This document shows, one piece after another, positions 1 to 5,917 of a DNA stretch of 6,324 nucleotides; the first letter of the stretch is position 1; each line of letters opens with the position of its first letter. A program made the translations under genes and the position numbers. This stretch comes from Synergistaceae bacterium. GTDB taxonomy: Bacteria > Synergistota > Synergistia > Synergistales > Synergistaceae. The stretch is from contig JAITAT010000072.1 in NCBI GenBank assembly GCA_031283975.1, positions 1 through 6,324 on the forward strand, in the 5' to 3' direction. The notes below the pieces were generated by a model. The model made no database searches, was not told the origin of the DNA, and saw nothing but the letters and a program-made list of their open reading frames with translations.

Positions 1-1017
1 GTTGGCGGAAAACTCGCGTCTCAATTTTTCCCTGTCCTCGCGTTCGGTCACATCCATGAGCATCAGCACCGCGCCCTGCACTTCCCCATTGTCCGTGACA
101 GGATTGCCGATGATGAGCAGATGTCTGCCGGAGTGTGTGAACGTCGCCTCGGACGGCGCGCCGTTGAGCGTGTTTTCGGCGACGCGGCGGAAGGGCTCGT
201 CCCTGCGCAGCGCGAGTATGTTCCGGCGACCGGTGAAATTTGTGCGCAGAAGGGAGAGGGCGCTTTTGTTGCATGAGATTACGTTGGCATCCTTATCCAG
301 CACCAGAAGGCCTTCGCGCATATTTTCGGTGATTGCGGAAAATTCGAGCTGCTTTTTTCGCATCTCGTCCATCTGCGCGGCGATCGTGACGTTTTGGCGT
401 TTTATTCGGGCGAGCATGGGACTGAGTTCTTTGTAAACGAGATTGTTCTCGGGGTTTTCGAGGTCAAGCCCGTTGAGCGGCTCGACGATCTTGCCCGCCA
501 TACGGGAGCCGATAGACACGGCCGCGCATATTACCGCCGCAACGATGGCGAGCGTCAGCGGAACCAGCCTGGCGAAAGAGGCAAAAACGCTGTCGGAAGT
601 ACTCGCGACGCGCAAAATATCTCCGTTGTCCAGGAGCGCCGCGTAATAATAAGTCTGCCGGCGCATCGTTTCGGAAAACCTCGTGCTCTCGCCGAAGCCG
701 TTTTGGGCGGCCGATATTACCTCGGGCCTGCCGAGGTGATTTTCCATCCGGTCGGCTTCCGCGTCGCTGTCAAAGAGGACGGCGCCGTCTTTGGATATCA
801 GCGTGACGCGATGGTTCAACGCTTCGCCTGGAATGGATTGCAGATAACCGGCGCCCGCGATTTCGACCCCTCCGGCGATGTAGCTGGATTCCACGGCTAT
901 TTCCCGTCTGGCTCTTTCGGAAAACTCCCAATAAACCTCCAGATGAATCAGGGCGGCCGTCAGGATTATCGAAAATACCGAGAGCGCGCAGGTGAAAAGG
1001 ATTATCGTCCGTTTCAT
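1..1017 (-). CDS. phoR: PhoR-type phosphate sensor histidine kinase, N-terminal part (cut by window edge)
   Basis: Membrane sensor kinase expected to phosphorylate and dephosphorylate PhoB. The visible 339 residues begin MKRTIILFTC and read open to base 1. A membrane segment lies at about 4-24. An extracytoplasmic region of about 125 residues follows (about 28-150, with RVTLISKDGAVLFDS at 70-84 and MENHLGRPE at 91-99). A second membrane segment is at about 151-170. Next come a short HAMP-like or degenerate linker, a charged helical stretch (about 200-226), and a PAS domain (about 227-325, with ITENMREGLLVLDKDANV). The PAS domain ends in DVTERED and leads into REKLRREFSAN, the usual run-in to the VSHELKTPL-type histidine box, which lies outside the window. 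The start is set by an ATGA overlap with the phoB stop and by GAAGGG six bases upstream. Dimerisation and ATPase domains are not visible, so the assignment to PhoR rests on the sensor/PAS layout and the operon context. A related OmpR-family partner kinase cannot be excluded. Confidence 0.9.
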   Translation of the reverse strand, partial: MKRTIILFTCALSVFSIILTAALIHLEVYWEFSERARREIAVESSYIAGGVEIAGAGYLQSIPGEALNHRVTLISKDGAVLFDSDAEADRMENHLGRPEVISAAQNGFGESTRFSETMRRQTYYYAALLDNGDILRVASTSDSVFASFARLVPLTLAIVAAVICAAVSIGSRMAGKIVEPLNGLDLENPENNLVYKELSPMLARIKRQNVTIAAQMDEMRKKQLEFSAITENMREGLLVLDKDANVISCNKSALSLLRTNFTGRRNILALRRDEPFRRVAENTLNGAPSEATFTHSGRHLLIIGNPVTDNGEVQGAVLMLMDVTEREDREKLRREFSAN

Positions 1018-1688
1018 TCCGAACCCTTCATTCTGTATCCGACGCCGCGCACGGTTTGAATCAGCTTCCCGCACACCCCGAGTTTGTTTCGCAGCGTGAG
1101 TATGTGCGTGTCGACCGTTCTCGTTTCGCCCTCGAAATCGTAATCCCACACGGCCTGCAGGATGCGATCCCGTGAGAGGACCACGCCGGAATTTTTGAGC
1201 AGATAAGCGAGAAGGTCGAACTCTTTCAGTGTCAGCGCGACGTCCGCGCCGTTCACGCTCACAGAGTGGCGTGGAATGCTGACGGCGAGCGCGCCCGACC
1301 GGTACTCGTCCGCCCCGGCCTTTGGCCCGGTTCTTTTCAAGAGATTTTTCACTCGCGCCGCCATCTCCATCATCCCGAACGGTTTCGCGAGATAATCGTC
1401 CGCGCCCGTCTCCAGGCCAAGCACCTTGTCGTATTCCGTTCCCCTGGCGGTGAGCATCATGACCGGCAGTCCGGCGGTGGCCTTCGACGCGCGCAGGCGT
1501 TTCAGTATGGCGATACCGTCCTCCCCGGGCAGCATTATGTCTAGCAGGACGAGACAGGGCCGGGTTTCCGCGACCGCCTGCCAAAAATCCCGCCCGTTTG
1601 AAAATCCCTTCGCCTCAAACCCGGTGTTTTGGAGGGTGTAAATCACAAGCTGGCGAATATTGTCGTCGTCCTCTACCAGGTAGATCAT
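1014..1688 (-). CDS. phoB: PhoB-type response regulator (OmpR family), phosphate regulon activator
   Basis: DNA-binding response regulator of 224 residues, the normal family length. The receiver domain (about 1-118) shows the acidic pair D7/D8, the phospho-acceptor D50 in LLDIMLPGEDG, T80 in MLTAR and K102 in AKPF. The C-terminal winged helix (about 130-222) has LTLKEFDLL, the recognition-helix region RTVDTHILTLRNKLG (190-204) and the closing RGVGYRM. The reading frame stays open for 37 codons upstream, but that extension lies over phoU and has no homology to receivers. MIYLVEDDD is the expected N-terminus, and its ATG overlaps the phoU stop as ATGA. No strong Shine-Dalgarno sits next to this ATG (a G-rich run is about 16 bases away), so translation is probably coupled to phoU. 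Position between phoU and phoR supports PhoB over other OmpR-family members. The name is by context; Gram-positive work would call it PhoP. Confidence 0.93.
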   Translation of the reverse strand: MIYLVEDDDNIRQLVIYTLQNTGFEAKGFSNGRDFWQAVAETRPCLVLLDIMLPGEDGIAILKRLRASKATAGLPVMMLTARGTEYDKVLGLETGADDYLAKPFGMMEMAARVKNLLKRTGPKAGADEYRSGALAVSIPRHSVSVNGADVALTLKEFDLLAYLLKNSGVVLSRDRILQAVWDYDFEGETRTVDTHILTLRNKLGVCGKLIQTVRGVGYRMKGSE

Positions 1689-2332
1689 TCCGAAACGTTT
1701 CTTTCCCCCGCTATGGAATAAGTAACCCACTCCGCGATATTCACGGCGTGGTCGCCGATACGTTCGAGATATTTGGCTATCATCAGGAGATCGAGGCACG
1801 CCTCGCCGTTCGCGCCGTCCAGGGCTATCAGATCGATAAGTTCGTGTTTTATCTTGGCGAACAGCCCGTCCACTATGTCGTCATAATCGACGACGGCTCT
1901 CGCTTTTTCGAGGTCGCCGTAGACGAAGGAATCCACGCTGTCGGACAGCATTTTGACTGTGGCGTCCGCCATTTCGTTGATGTGGATGTCACTTTTCACG
2001 GCGCTTCCGGCCATAAAGGGGGCGAGTTCAGCGATATCCGCCGCCTGATCGCCGATGCGCTCCATATCCGAGATCATCCGCTGAGCGGCGGTTATGAGCC
2101 GCAAATCTCCGGCCACCGGCTGTTCGCGGATCAAAAGCCTGATACAGAACGACTCTATCTCGCGCTCCTTGAGGTCTATCTCTTTTTCTATCTCTATGGC
2201 TTTTTGCAGCAGAGCCGGATTCTCGTCGAGCAGGCCCTTCACGGCGTTCGCTATGGCGTCCTCGCACAGGGCGCCCATGAAGATAAGATCCGTATGCAAT
2301 GTTTCGAGCCGCTTTCTGTAATTGTCCCTCAT
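1685..2332 (-). CDS. phoU: Phosphate signalling protein PhoU
   Basis: Cytoplasmic all-helical regulator that connects the PstSCAB transporter with PhoR and represses Pho signalling when phosphate is ample. The 215-residue product has the usual family length and the internal repeat that defines PhoU. The first metal-binding helix reads ERIGDQAADIAE (91-102), the second ERIGDHAVNIAE (190-201). Each belongs to one of two three-helix bundles, and the acidic residues of these motifs bind metal clusters in solved PhoU structures. The N-terminus [16 protein letters not shown] fits the family's first helix. The start codon shares one base with the pstB stop (TGATG). It has a strong GGGGAGG ribosome binding site eight bases upstream, inside the end of pstB. 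No missing residues or frameshift were seen. Confidence 0.95.
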   Translation of the reverse strand: MRDNYRKRLETLHTDLIFMGALCEDAIANAVKGLLDENPALLQKAIEIEKEIDLKEREIESFCIRLLIREQPVAGDLRLITAAQRMISDMERIGDQAADIAELAPFMAGSAVKSDIHINEMADATVKMLSDSVDSFVYGDLEKARAVVDYDDIVDGLFAKIKHELIDLIALDGANGEACLDLLMIAKYLERIGDHAVNIAEWVTYSIAGERNVSE

Positions 2333-3081
2333 CAGCCGAACCTCCCCGTAATATAATCTTCCGCCCTCTTGTCCTTTGGAAAGGAGAATATCTTCTCCGT
2401 AATGTCATATTCAATCACTTCCCCGAGCAGAAAAAAAGCGGTTTTGTCGGAGATTCGCGCCGCCTGTTGCATGTTATGCGTCACTATGACAATTGTATAT
2501 TCATGTTTCAATTCCGTGACAAGATCCTCGATTTTCGACGTGGAAATCGGATCGAGCGCCGAGGTGGGCTCGTCCATCAAAAGGACCTCAGGCTCGGTCG
2601 CGAGAGCCCGCGCTATGCACAGGCGCTGCTGCTGGCCGCCTGACAGCGACAGCGCGTTTTTTCTGAGCCTGTCGCTGACTTCGTCCCATATAGCCGCGTC
2701 CTTGAGCGATTTTTCGACCAGCATGTCCAGTTTGACCTTCGAGCGTACGCCGTGCGTCCTCGGGCCGAAAGCGATGTTGTCGTAAATGCTCATGGGGAAG
2801 GGGTTTGGTTTTTGAAACACCATTCCCACCCGTTTGCGAAGCATGTTCACGTCTATCGCGCCGTAAATATCCTCGCCGTCCAGGCAAACCCGCCCCGTTA
2901 TTCCGCAGCCCTCCACGAGATCGTTCATCCTGTTGAGGGTTTTGAGAAGAGTGGACTTGCCGCAGCCGGACGGGCCTATGAACGCCGTGATCTCGTTCGG
3001 GGCTATGCCGAGGTTTATATTTTTCAGCGCTTGAAAGTCGCCGTAATACAGGTTCAGATCCGTTACGCTGATTTTATCCAT
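2332..3081 (-). CDS. pstB: Phosphate ABC transporter ATPase PstB
   Basis: ATP-hydrolysing subunit of the phosphate importer, working as a dimer on the inner face of the membrane. The 249-residue protein shows the ABC motifs in order: Walker [10 protein letters not shown] (36-44), Q-loop Q90 in VFQKPNPFP (the KPNPFP extension is typical of PstB), signature LSGGQ (146-150), Walker B VLLMD (165-169) with catalytic E170, D-loop SALD (173-176) and the switch histidine H201 in VTHNMQQA. The NRMNDL stretch after Walker A is also PstB-like. The start overlaps the last eight bases of pstA and has GGGAGG five bases upstream. The length is standard and all catalytic residues are present. Confidence 0.97.
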   Translation of the reverse strand: MDKISVTDLNLYYGDFQALKNINLGIAPNEITAFIGPSGCGKSTLLKTLNRMNDLVEGCGITGRVCLDGEDIYGAIDVNMLRKRVGMVFQKPNPFPMSIYDNIAFGPRTHGVRSKVKLDMLVEKSLKDAAIWDEVSDRLRKNALSLSGGQQQRLCIARALATEPEVLLMDEPTSALDPISTSKIEDLVTELKHEYTIVIVTHNMQQAARISDKTAFFLLGEVIEYDITEKIFSFPKDKRAEDYITGRFG

Positions 3082-3922
3082 TGCGTCCTCCCGCGATTTT
3101 TTTCGCTAAATACGCCGAGGCCGCGTTTATGCAGAGAACCAGGCATATGAGTACGAAAGCCGTGGCGTAAGATTGTTTCAAATACAGCCCTTCGCTGGAT
3201 AAGTTGTACATGTGAACGGATAGTGTCCGGACGGAGGAGAACAGGCTGTCGGGCAATTTCGCCACCGTTCCCGCGGTGAAGATCAGCGCCGCCGTTTCGC
3301 CCGTTATCCTGCCGATGGCAAGGATTATTCCCGCCAGTATTCCGGGCATCGCTGACGGAAGCACGATGGCGAACACCACTCGCAGCCGTCCCGCCCCGAG
3401 CCCGAAGCTGCCCTCGCGGTACGAGTCGGGAACCGACAGAAACGATTCCTCCGCCGTGCGCATTATAAGCGGCAGAACCATGACGGCGAGGGTACACGCG
3501 CCCGCCAGGAGCGAAAAGCCCCATCGCAGGTAGACGACGAAAAGAAGCATTCCAAAGAGCCCGTATACTATGGACGGTATACCGGCGAGGGTCTCCGACG
3601 CGAGACGCACCAACGAAACCAGCTTGTTGCCCCGTTTCGCGTATTCCACCAGGTAAATGGCGGCGAATATTCCGAGCGGCGCCGCGAAAGCGAGCGACAG
3701 AACGACCACCAGCGCCGTGTTGATCAAGGACTGGGTGAGGGATACGTTTTCGCTGCTGTACGTCCACGAAAACAATTCCGGAGTGATATTGGGCAGCCCC
3801 ATAACCGTGATGTATCCGATGAGGAATATGATGATGAACGCGGTGACGCCCGCCGCCCCGAACACCAGGAAGCGAAAAGCGGAGGATAACGGATCGTATC
3901 CGAAAACGCGGCGCTTTTTCAC
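3074..3922 (-). CDS. pstA: Phosphate ABC transporter permease PstA
   Basis: Inner-membrane channel subunit that pairs with PstC. The product is 282 residues with about six predicted membrane segments (roughly 18-41, 66-92, 108-131, 136-157, 186-206 and 250-273). The cytoplasmic EAA-type coupling loop that docks on PstB is visible as [20 protein letters not shown] (168-187), followed by [11 protein letters not shown] and the conserved GRITGET (204-210). [13 protein letters not shown] (112-124) is the hallmark permease stretch shared with PstC. The start codon is GTG, overlapping the pstC stop as GTGA. Only a weak GGA lies upstream, so translation is probably coupled to pstC. PstA is separated from PstC by gene order and by its short N-terminal tail; the two are paralogues and swapping the names is the only realistic alternative. 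Confidence 0.94.
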   Translation of the reverse strand: MKKRRVFGYDPLSSAFRFLVFGAAGVTAFIIIFLIGYITVMGLPNITPELFSWTYSSENVSLTQSLINTALVVVLSLAFAAPLGIFAAIYLVEYAKRGNKLVSLVRLASETLAGIPSIVYGLFGMLLFVVYLRWGFSLLAGACTLAVMVLPLIMRTAEESFLSVPDSYREGSFGLGAGRLRVVFAIVLPSAMPGILAGIILAIGRITGETAALIFTAGTVAKLPDSLFSSVRTLSVHMYNLSSEGLYLKQSYATAFVLICLVLCINAASAYLAKKIAGGRNG

Positions 3923-4761
3923 GACGGTATCCGGCTTTTGAGCAGGGAAAAAAGACAGTTTATTATCAGGATAAAGACGAACAGCACGGCCGCCGTCGAG
4001 ATCAATGCCTCTCTGTGCAGGTCTGTGGCGTAGCCCATTTCGAGTACGATATTCGCCGTAAGCGTCCGGAGCCCGTTGAAGGGGCTTTTCGGGACGATCG
4101 GCTGATTTCCGGCGACCATTATGACCGCCATGGTCTCGCCGATAGCGCGCCCGACGCCCAAAATGAGGGAGGCCAGAACGCCGGACTTCGCCGCCGGAAG
4201 CATGACGAAAAACACCGCCCGCTCGTGCGTGGCGCCGAGTGCCAGCGCGCCTTCGTAATAATAGTCCGGCACGGCGCGTATGGCCGCCTCGGAAACCGTT
4301 ACGATCGTCGGCAGGATCATTATCCCCAGGATGACCGAAGTCGTCGCCATGCTCTTTCCGCTCCCCCCGAACATGACGCGCGCGGCCGGAACCATTACCA
4401 CCAGGCCGAAAAAGCCGTATACGATGGATGGTATGCCCGCGAGCAGCGAAATGGCGGGGCTCAGTATCTTGTACGCGCGCTTAGGGCAGAAATGAGCCAT
4501 GAACGCCGCGGTCAAAACTCCGAGCGGCGCCCCGACGAGGATAGCGCCCGCCGTGACGTATATGCTTCCGAGTATCATGGGCGCTATCCCGTACAAGTTG
4601 CTTCCGGGCCTCCATCGCATTCCGGCGAGAAAATTGAGTGGCCCTATCTTCACGATCGCGGGCAGGCCGTTAGCGAAGATAAAAAGGCAGATGAGCAGCA
4701 CGCACATGATAGACGCGCAGGCCGCAATCAAAAATACCATCCGCATGAATTTCTCTTTCAT
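3919..4761 (-). CDS. pstC: Phosphate ABC transporter permease PstC
   Basis: Inner-membrane channel subunit, partner of PstA. The 280-residue product has about six hydrophobic segments (roughly 7-31, 58-86, 97-125, 138-158, 187-206 and 253-275). The characteristic stretch [20 protein letters not shown] lies at 106-125, the EAA-type loop YYEGALALGATHERAVFFVM at 168-187, and GRAIGETMAV at 204-213. The stretch LNFLAGMRWRPG after the first membrane segment, before the channel core, is typical of PstC. The ATG at 4761 has GGAAGG only three bases upstream, a short spacing. A second in-frame ATG five codons later lacks a better site, so the first was kept. The gene follows pstS after 22 bases, with no terminator or stem visible between them. 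Confidence 0.95.
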   Translation of the reverse strand: MKEKFMRMVFLIAACASIMCVLLICLFIFANGLPAIVKIGPLNFLAGMRWRPGSNLYGIAPMILGSIYVTAGAILVGAPLGVLTAAFMAHFCPKRAYKILSPAISLLAGIPSIVYGFFGLVVMVPAARVMFGGSGKSMATTSVILGIMILPTIVTVSEAAIRAVPDYYYEGALALGATHERAVFFVMLPAAKSGVLASLILGVGRAIGETMAVIMVAGNQPIVPKSPFNGLRTLTANIVLEMGYATDLHREALISTAAVLFVFILIINCLFSLLKSRIPS

Positions 4762-4783
4762 CTGCCTTCCGTCCGATCCGCCG

Positions 4784-5635
4784 TCAGTTCAATTGCGTCC
4801 AGTCGGTTATCTCTCCCGTGAAAACTCCTTTGATCTGATCTTTGCTCAAATTGTCGATGGGGTTTTTGTTGTTGACGATGACCGCGATTCCGTCCATCGC
4901 TATGACCGTGCCGGTAAGCCCTTTCTCGGTTTCGCTCGATTTGAGTTCGCGCGAAGCCATGCCTATGTCACAGATGCCGGATATGGCGGCGTTTATGCCG
5001 GTCGACGAGTCACTCTGCTGAATTTCGATGTTCGCGCCGGGATTGATCTTCAGATAGGCTTCCTTAAGCTTTTCCATGACCGGAGTTACGGACGACGAAC
5101 CCGCCACCACTATCTTGCCCGAACTCTTGGCGCCCTTGAACGGGCCTTTGTCCTTGACCCTTATATAGCCGTTTTTCTGGATGACGTCCTGCCCGTCCGA
5201 ACTCAGCAGGAAATTGATGAAATTCGCTGCGTCTGGACTGACGCCGCTCTTTGTGGCGATCAAAAACGGGCGTGAGATGGCGTACTTTCCGCTGTTGATA
5301 TTGTCTACCGTGGCCTCGGCGCCGTCGATTTTCAGCGCTTTGACCGTGTTGTTCAGGGAGCCGAGCGATATGTAGCCGATGGAATTCTCGCTGCCGGCGA
5401 TGGACGTCATCATTACCCCCGTGTTGTTCGTTATCTCCGCGTTATCGGTCGTCCTGTCGACCTTTTCCGCGTCCTGAACGCCGAACAGCTCGATGAACGC
5501 CCCCCGCGTCCCTGATCCGTCCTCGCGGGATACGACCGTGACGGCCCCCGATTTCGCGGCCCACGCCGGGGCGCTTCCTGCTGCGGCGAGCAGCAGAGCC
5601 GCCGCAGCGATGGTGAAGAATGAGGATCTTTTCAT
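4784..5635 (-). CDS. pstS: Phosphate-binding protein PstS, circularly permuted
   Basis: Extracytoplasmic phosphate receptor for the PstCAB importer, 283 residues. The start at 5635 is set by AAGGAGG eight bases upstream; a longer in-frame start at 5671 has no such site. The N-terminus MKRSSFF plus an alanine/leucine-rich core is a Sec signal peptide, with likely cleavage after AWA at about 26. There is no lipobox cysteine. Mature order is unusual. The phosphate-binding loop SREDGSGTR (36-44) comes first, then IGYISLGS (86-93), SRPFLIATK (121-129) and GYI (156-158). A linker follows (about 160-173). Then come GSSSVTP (179-185), SDSSTG (208-213), DIGMASRE (223-230), DGIAVIVN (248-255) and GEITDW (274-279) at the C-terminus. 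Ordinary PstS proteins carry the GSSSVTP half first and the SREDGSGTR half second, so this is a circular permutation. All ligand-contact motifs known from E. coli PstS (GAGATF, SSGG, DFGASD and RRADGSGT equivalents) are present. Length and intactness argue for function. Confidence 0.93.
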   Translation of the reverse strand: MKRSSFFTIAAAALLLAAAGSAPAWAAKSGAVTVVSREDGSGTRGAFIELFGVQDAEKVDRTTDNAEITNNTGVMMTSIAGSENSIGYISLGSLNNTVKALKIDGAEATVDNINSGKYAISRPFLIATKSGVSPDAANFINFLLSSDGQDVIQKNGYIRVKDKGPFKGAKSSGKIVVAGSSSVTPVMEKLKEAYLKINPGANIEIQQSDSSTGINAAISGICDIGMASRELKSSETEKGLTGTVIAMDGIAVIVNNKNPIDNLSKDQIKGVFTGEITDWTQLN

Positions 5636-5643
5636 ACTTTTTT

Positions 5644-5650
5644 CCTCCTT
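5644..5650 (-). promoter_or_regulatory. Ribosome binding site of pstS
   Basis: On the minus strand this reads AAGGAGG, a near-perfect Shine-Dalgarno, eight bases before the ATG at 5635. It decides the start of pstS: the upstream in-frame ATG at 5671 lies on the wrong side of it. Confidence 0.88.
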
Positions 5651-5662
5651 GATATATTTGGT

Positions 5663-5723
5663 TTTTGACAATGAATAAAGTCTATTGAGGTTGTGTCAAA
5701 ACTGGAATCGCGGTTTTGTCAAA
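5663..5723 (-). promoter_or_regulatory. Candidate Pho operator/promoter region of pstS with three TGTCAAA elements
   Basis: Three copies of the same heptamer lie upstream of pstS. On the plus strand they are TGTCAAA at 5694-5700 and at 5717-5723, and its inverse TTTGACA at 5664-5670. The first two are direct repeats 23 bases apart (about two helical turns) and extend to GGTTNTGTCAAA. The middle and inverted copies form an 8-base perfect inverted repeat (5663-5670 with 5694-5701, 23-base spacer). Read on the minus strand, the middle copy gives TTGACA at 5699-5694, a consensus -35. The best -10 at proper spacing (TATTCA, 16 bases on) is poor, as expected for an activator-dependent promoter. PhoB-family regulators bind direct repeats near the -35. 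That these are the PhoB sites is inference; the spacing is not the classical 11-base period. Confidence 0.45.
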
Positions 5724-5827
5724 TCTGTGCAAAGAGCGGGATATCGGGGTGTTCCGAGAGCGCCGTCATTCGTTTATGTAATTAATGAATGGTACCTCCC
5801 GGACTCCTGCCCGATTCGTCAATCTTG

Positions 5828-5833
5828 TATAAT
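5828..5833 (+). promoter_or_regulatory. Probable -10 box of the pyrE promoter
   Basis: A perfect TATAAT hexamer lies 85 bases before the pyrE start. The hexamer 17 bases upstream (5805-5810, TCCTGC) does not resemble a -35 and there is no extended TGn motif, so the call rests on the -10 alone. Transcription from here would give a leader of about 75-80 bases. Confidence 0.42.
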
Positions 5834-5846
5834 CTATCTTGTGAGA

Positions 5847-5877
5847 CGCGGGGTCAAAACCTCGAAGCTTCGCCGCG
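5847..5877 (+). promoter_or_regulatory. Possible hairpin in the pyrE leader
   Basis: CGCGG at 5847-5851 can pair with CCGCG at 5873-5877. The loop contains a 10-base perfect palindrome CGAAGCTTCG (5863-5872), and CCGCGCGG (5873-5880) is itself palindromic. The stem is only five base pairs and is not followed by a clear U-run, so it is not a convincing terminator. It could be a leader structure affecting pyrE expression, or chance in GC-rich DNA. Confidence 0.2.
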
Positions 5878-5900
5878 CGGCCGTACTTTCTTAACTTATT

Positions 5901-5908
5901 AAAGGAGG
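5901..5908 (+). promoter_or_regulatory. Ribosome binding site of pyrE
   Basis: AAAGGAGG lies nine bases before the ATG at 5918. An in-frame ATG at 5909 directly abuts this site and is too close to be used, so the site selects 5918 as the start. Confidence 0.88.
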
Positions 5909-5917
5909 ATGAACGAT

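Noticed and set aside
394..1059. Open frame of 221 codons on the plus strand opposite phoR
   Set aside because: Shadow of the phoR sensor region. The minus strand reads open from the ATG at 1017 to base 1 with membrane segments and a PAS domain.
1598..2356. Open frame of 252 codons on the plus strand opposite phoU
   Set aside because: Shadow of phoU and the start of phoB. No ribosome site or family motif, and the minus-strand genes account for the whole stretch.
4015..4821. Open frame of 268 codons on the plus strand opposite pstC
   Set aside because: Antisense shadow of a gene with clear PstC motifs. It is rich in R, H, D and E with no recognisable domain, which is typical of reverse frames in GC-rich coding DNA.
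4784..5635. pstS as a broken or chimeric pseudogene
   Set aside because: The swapped motif order first suggested a rearranged fragment. The frame is intact, it has a signal peptide and a strong ribosome site, every binding motif is present once, and the total length is normal.
5636..5671. Twelve-residue N-terminal extension of PstS from the ATG at 5671
   Set aside because: The extension would be translated through the Shine-Dalgarno AAGGAGG and would place charged residues before the signal peptide. The start at 5635 has correct spacing.
5827..5859. Second minus-strand promoter for pstS using TTGACC at 5858-5853
   Set aside because: The nearest -10-like hexamers lie at unsuitable spacing (15 or 19-20 bases) and overlap the pyrE -10 box. 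The TTGACA at 5699-5694 is better placed.
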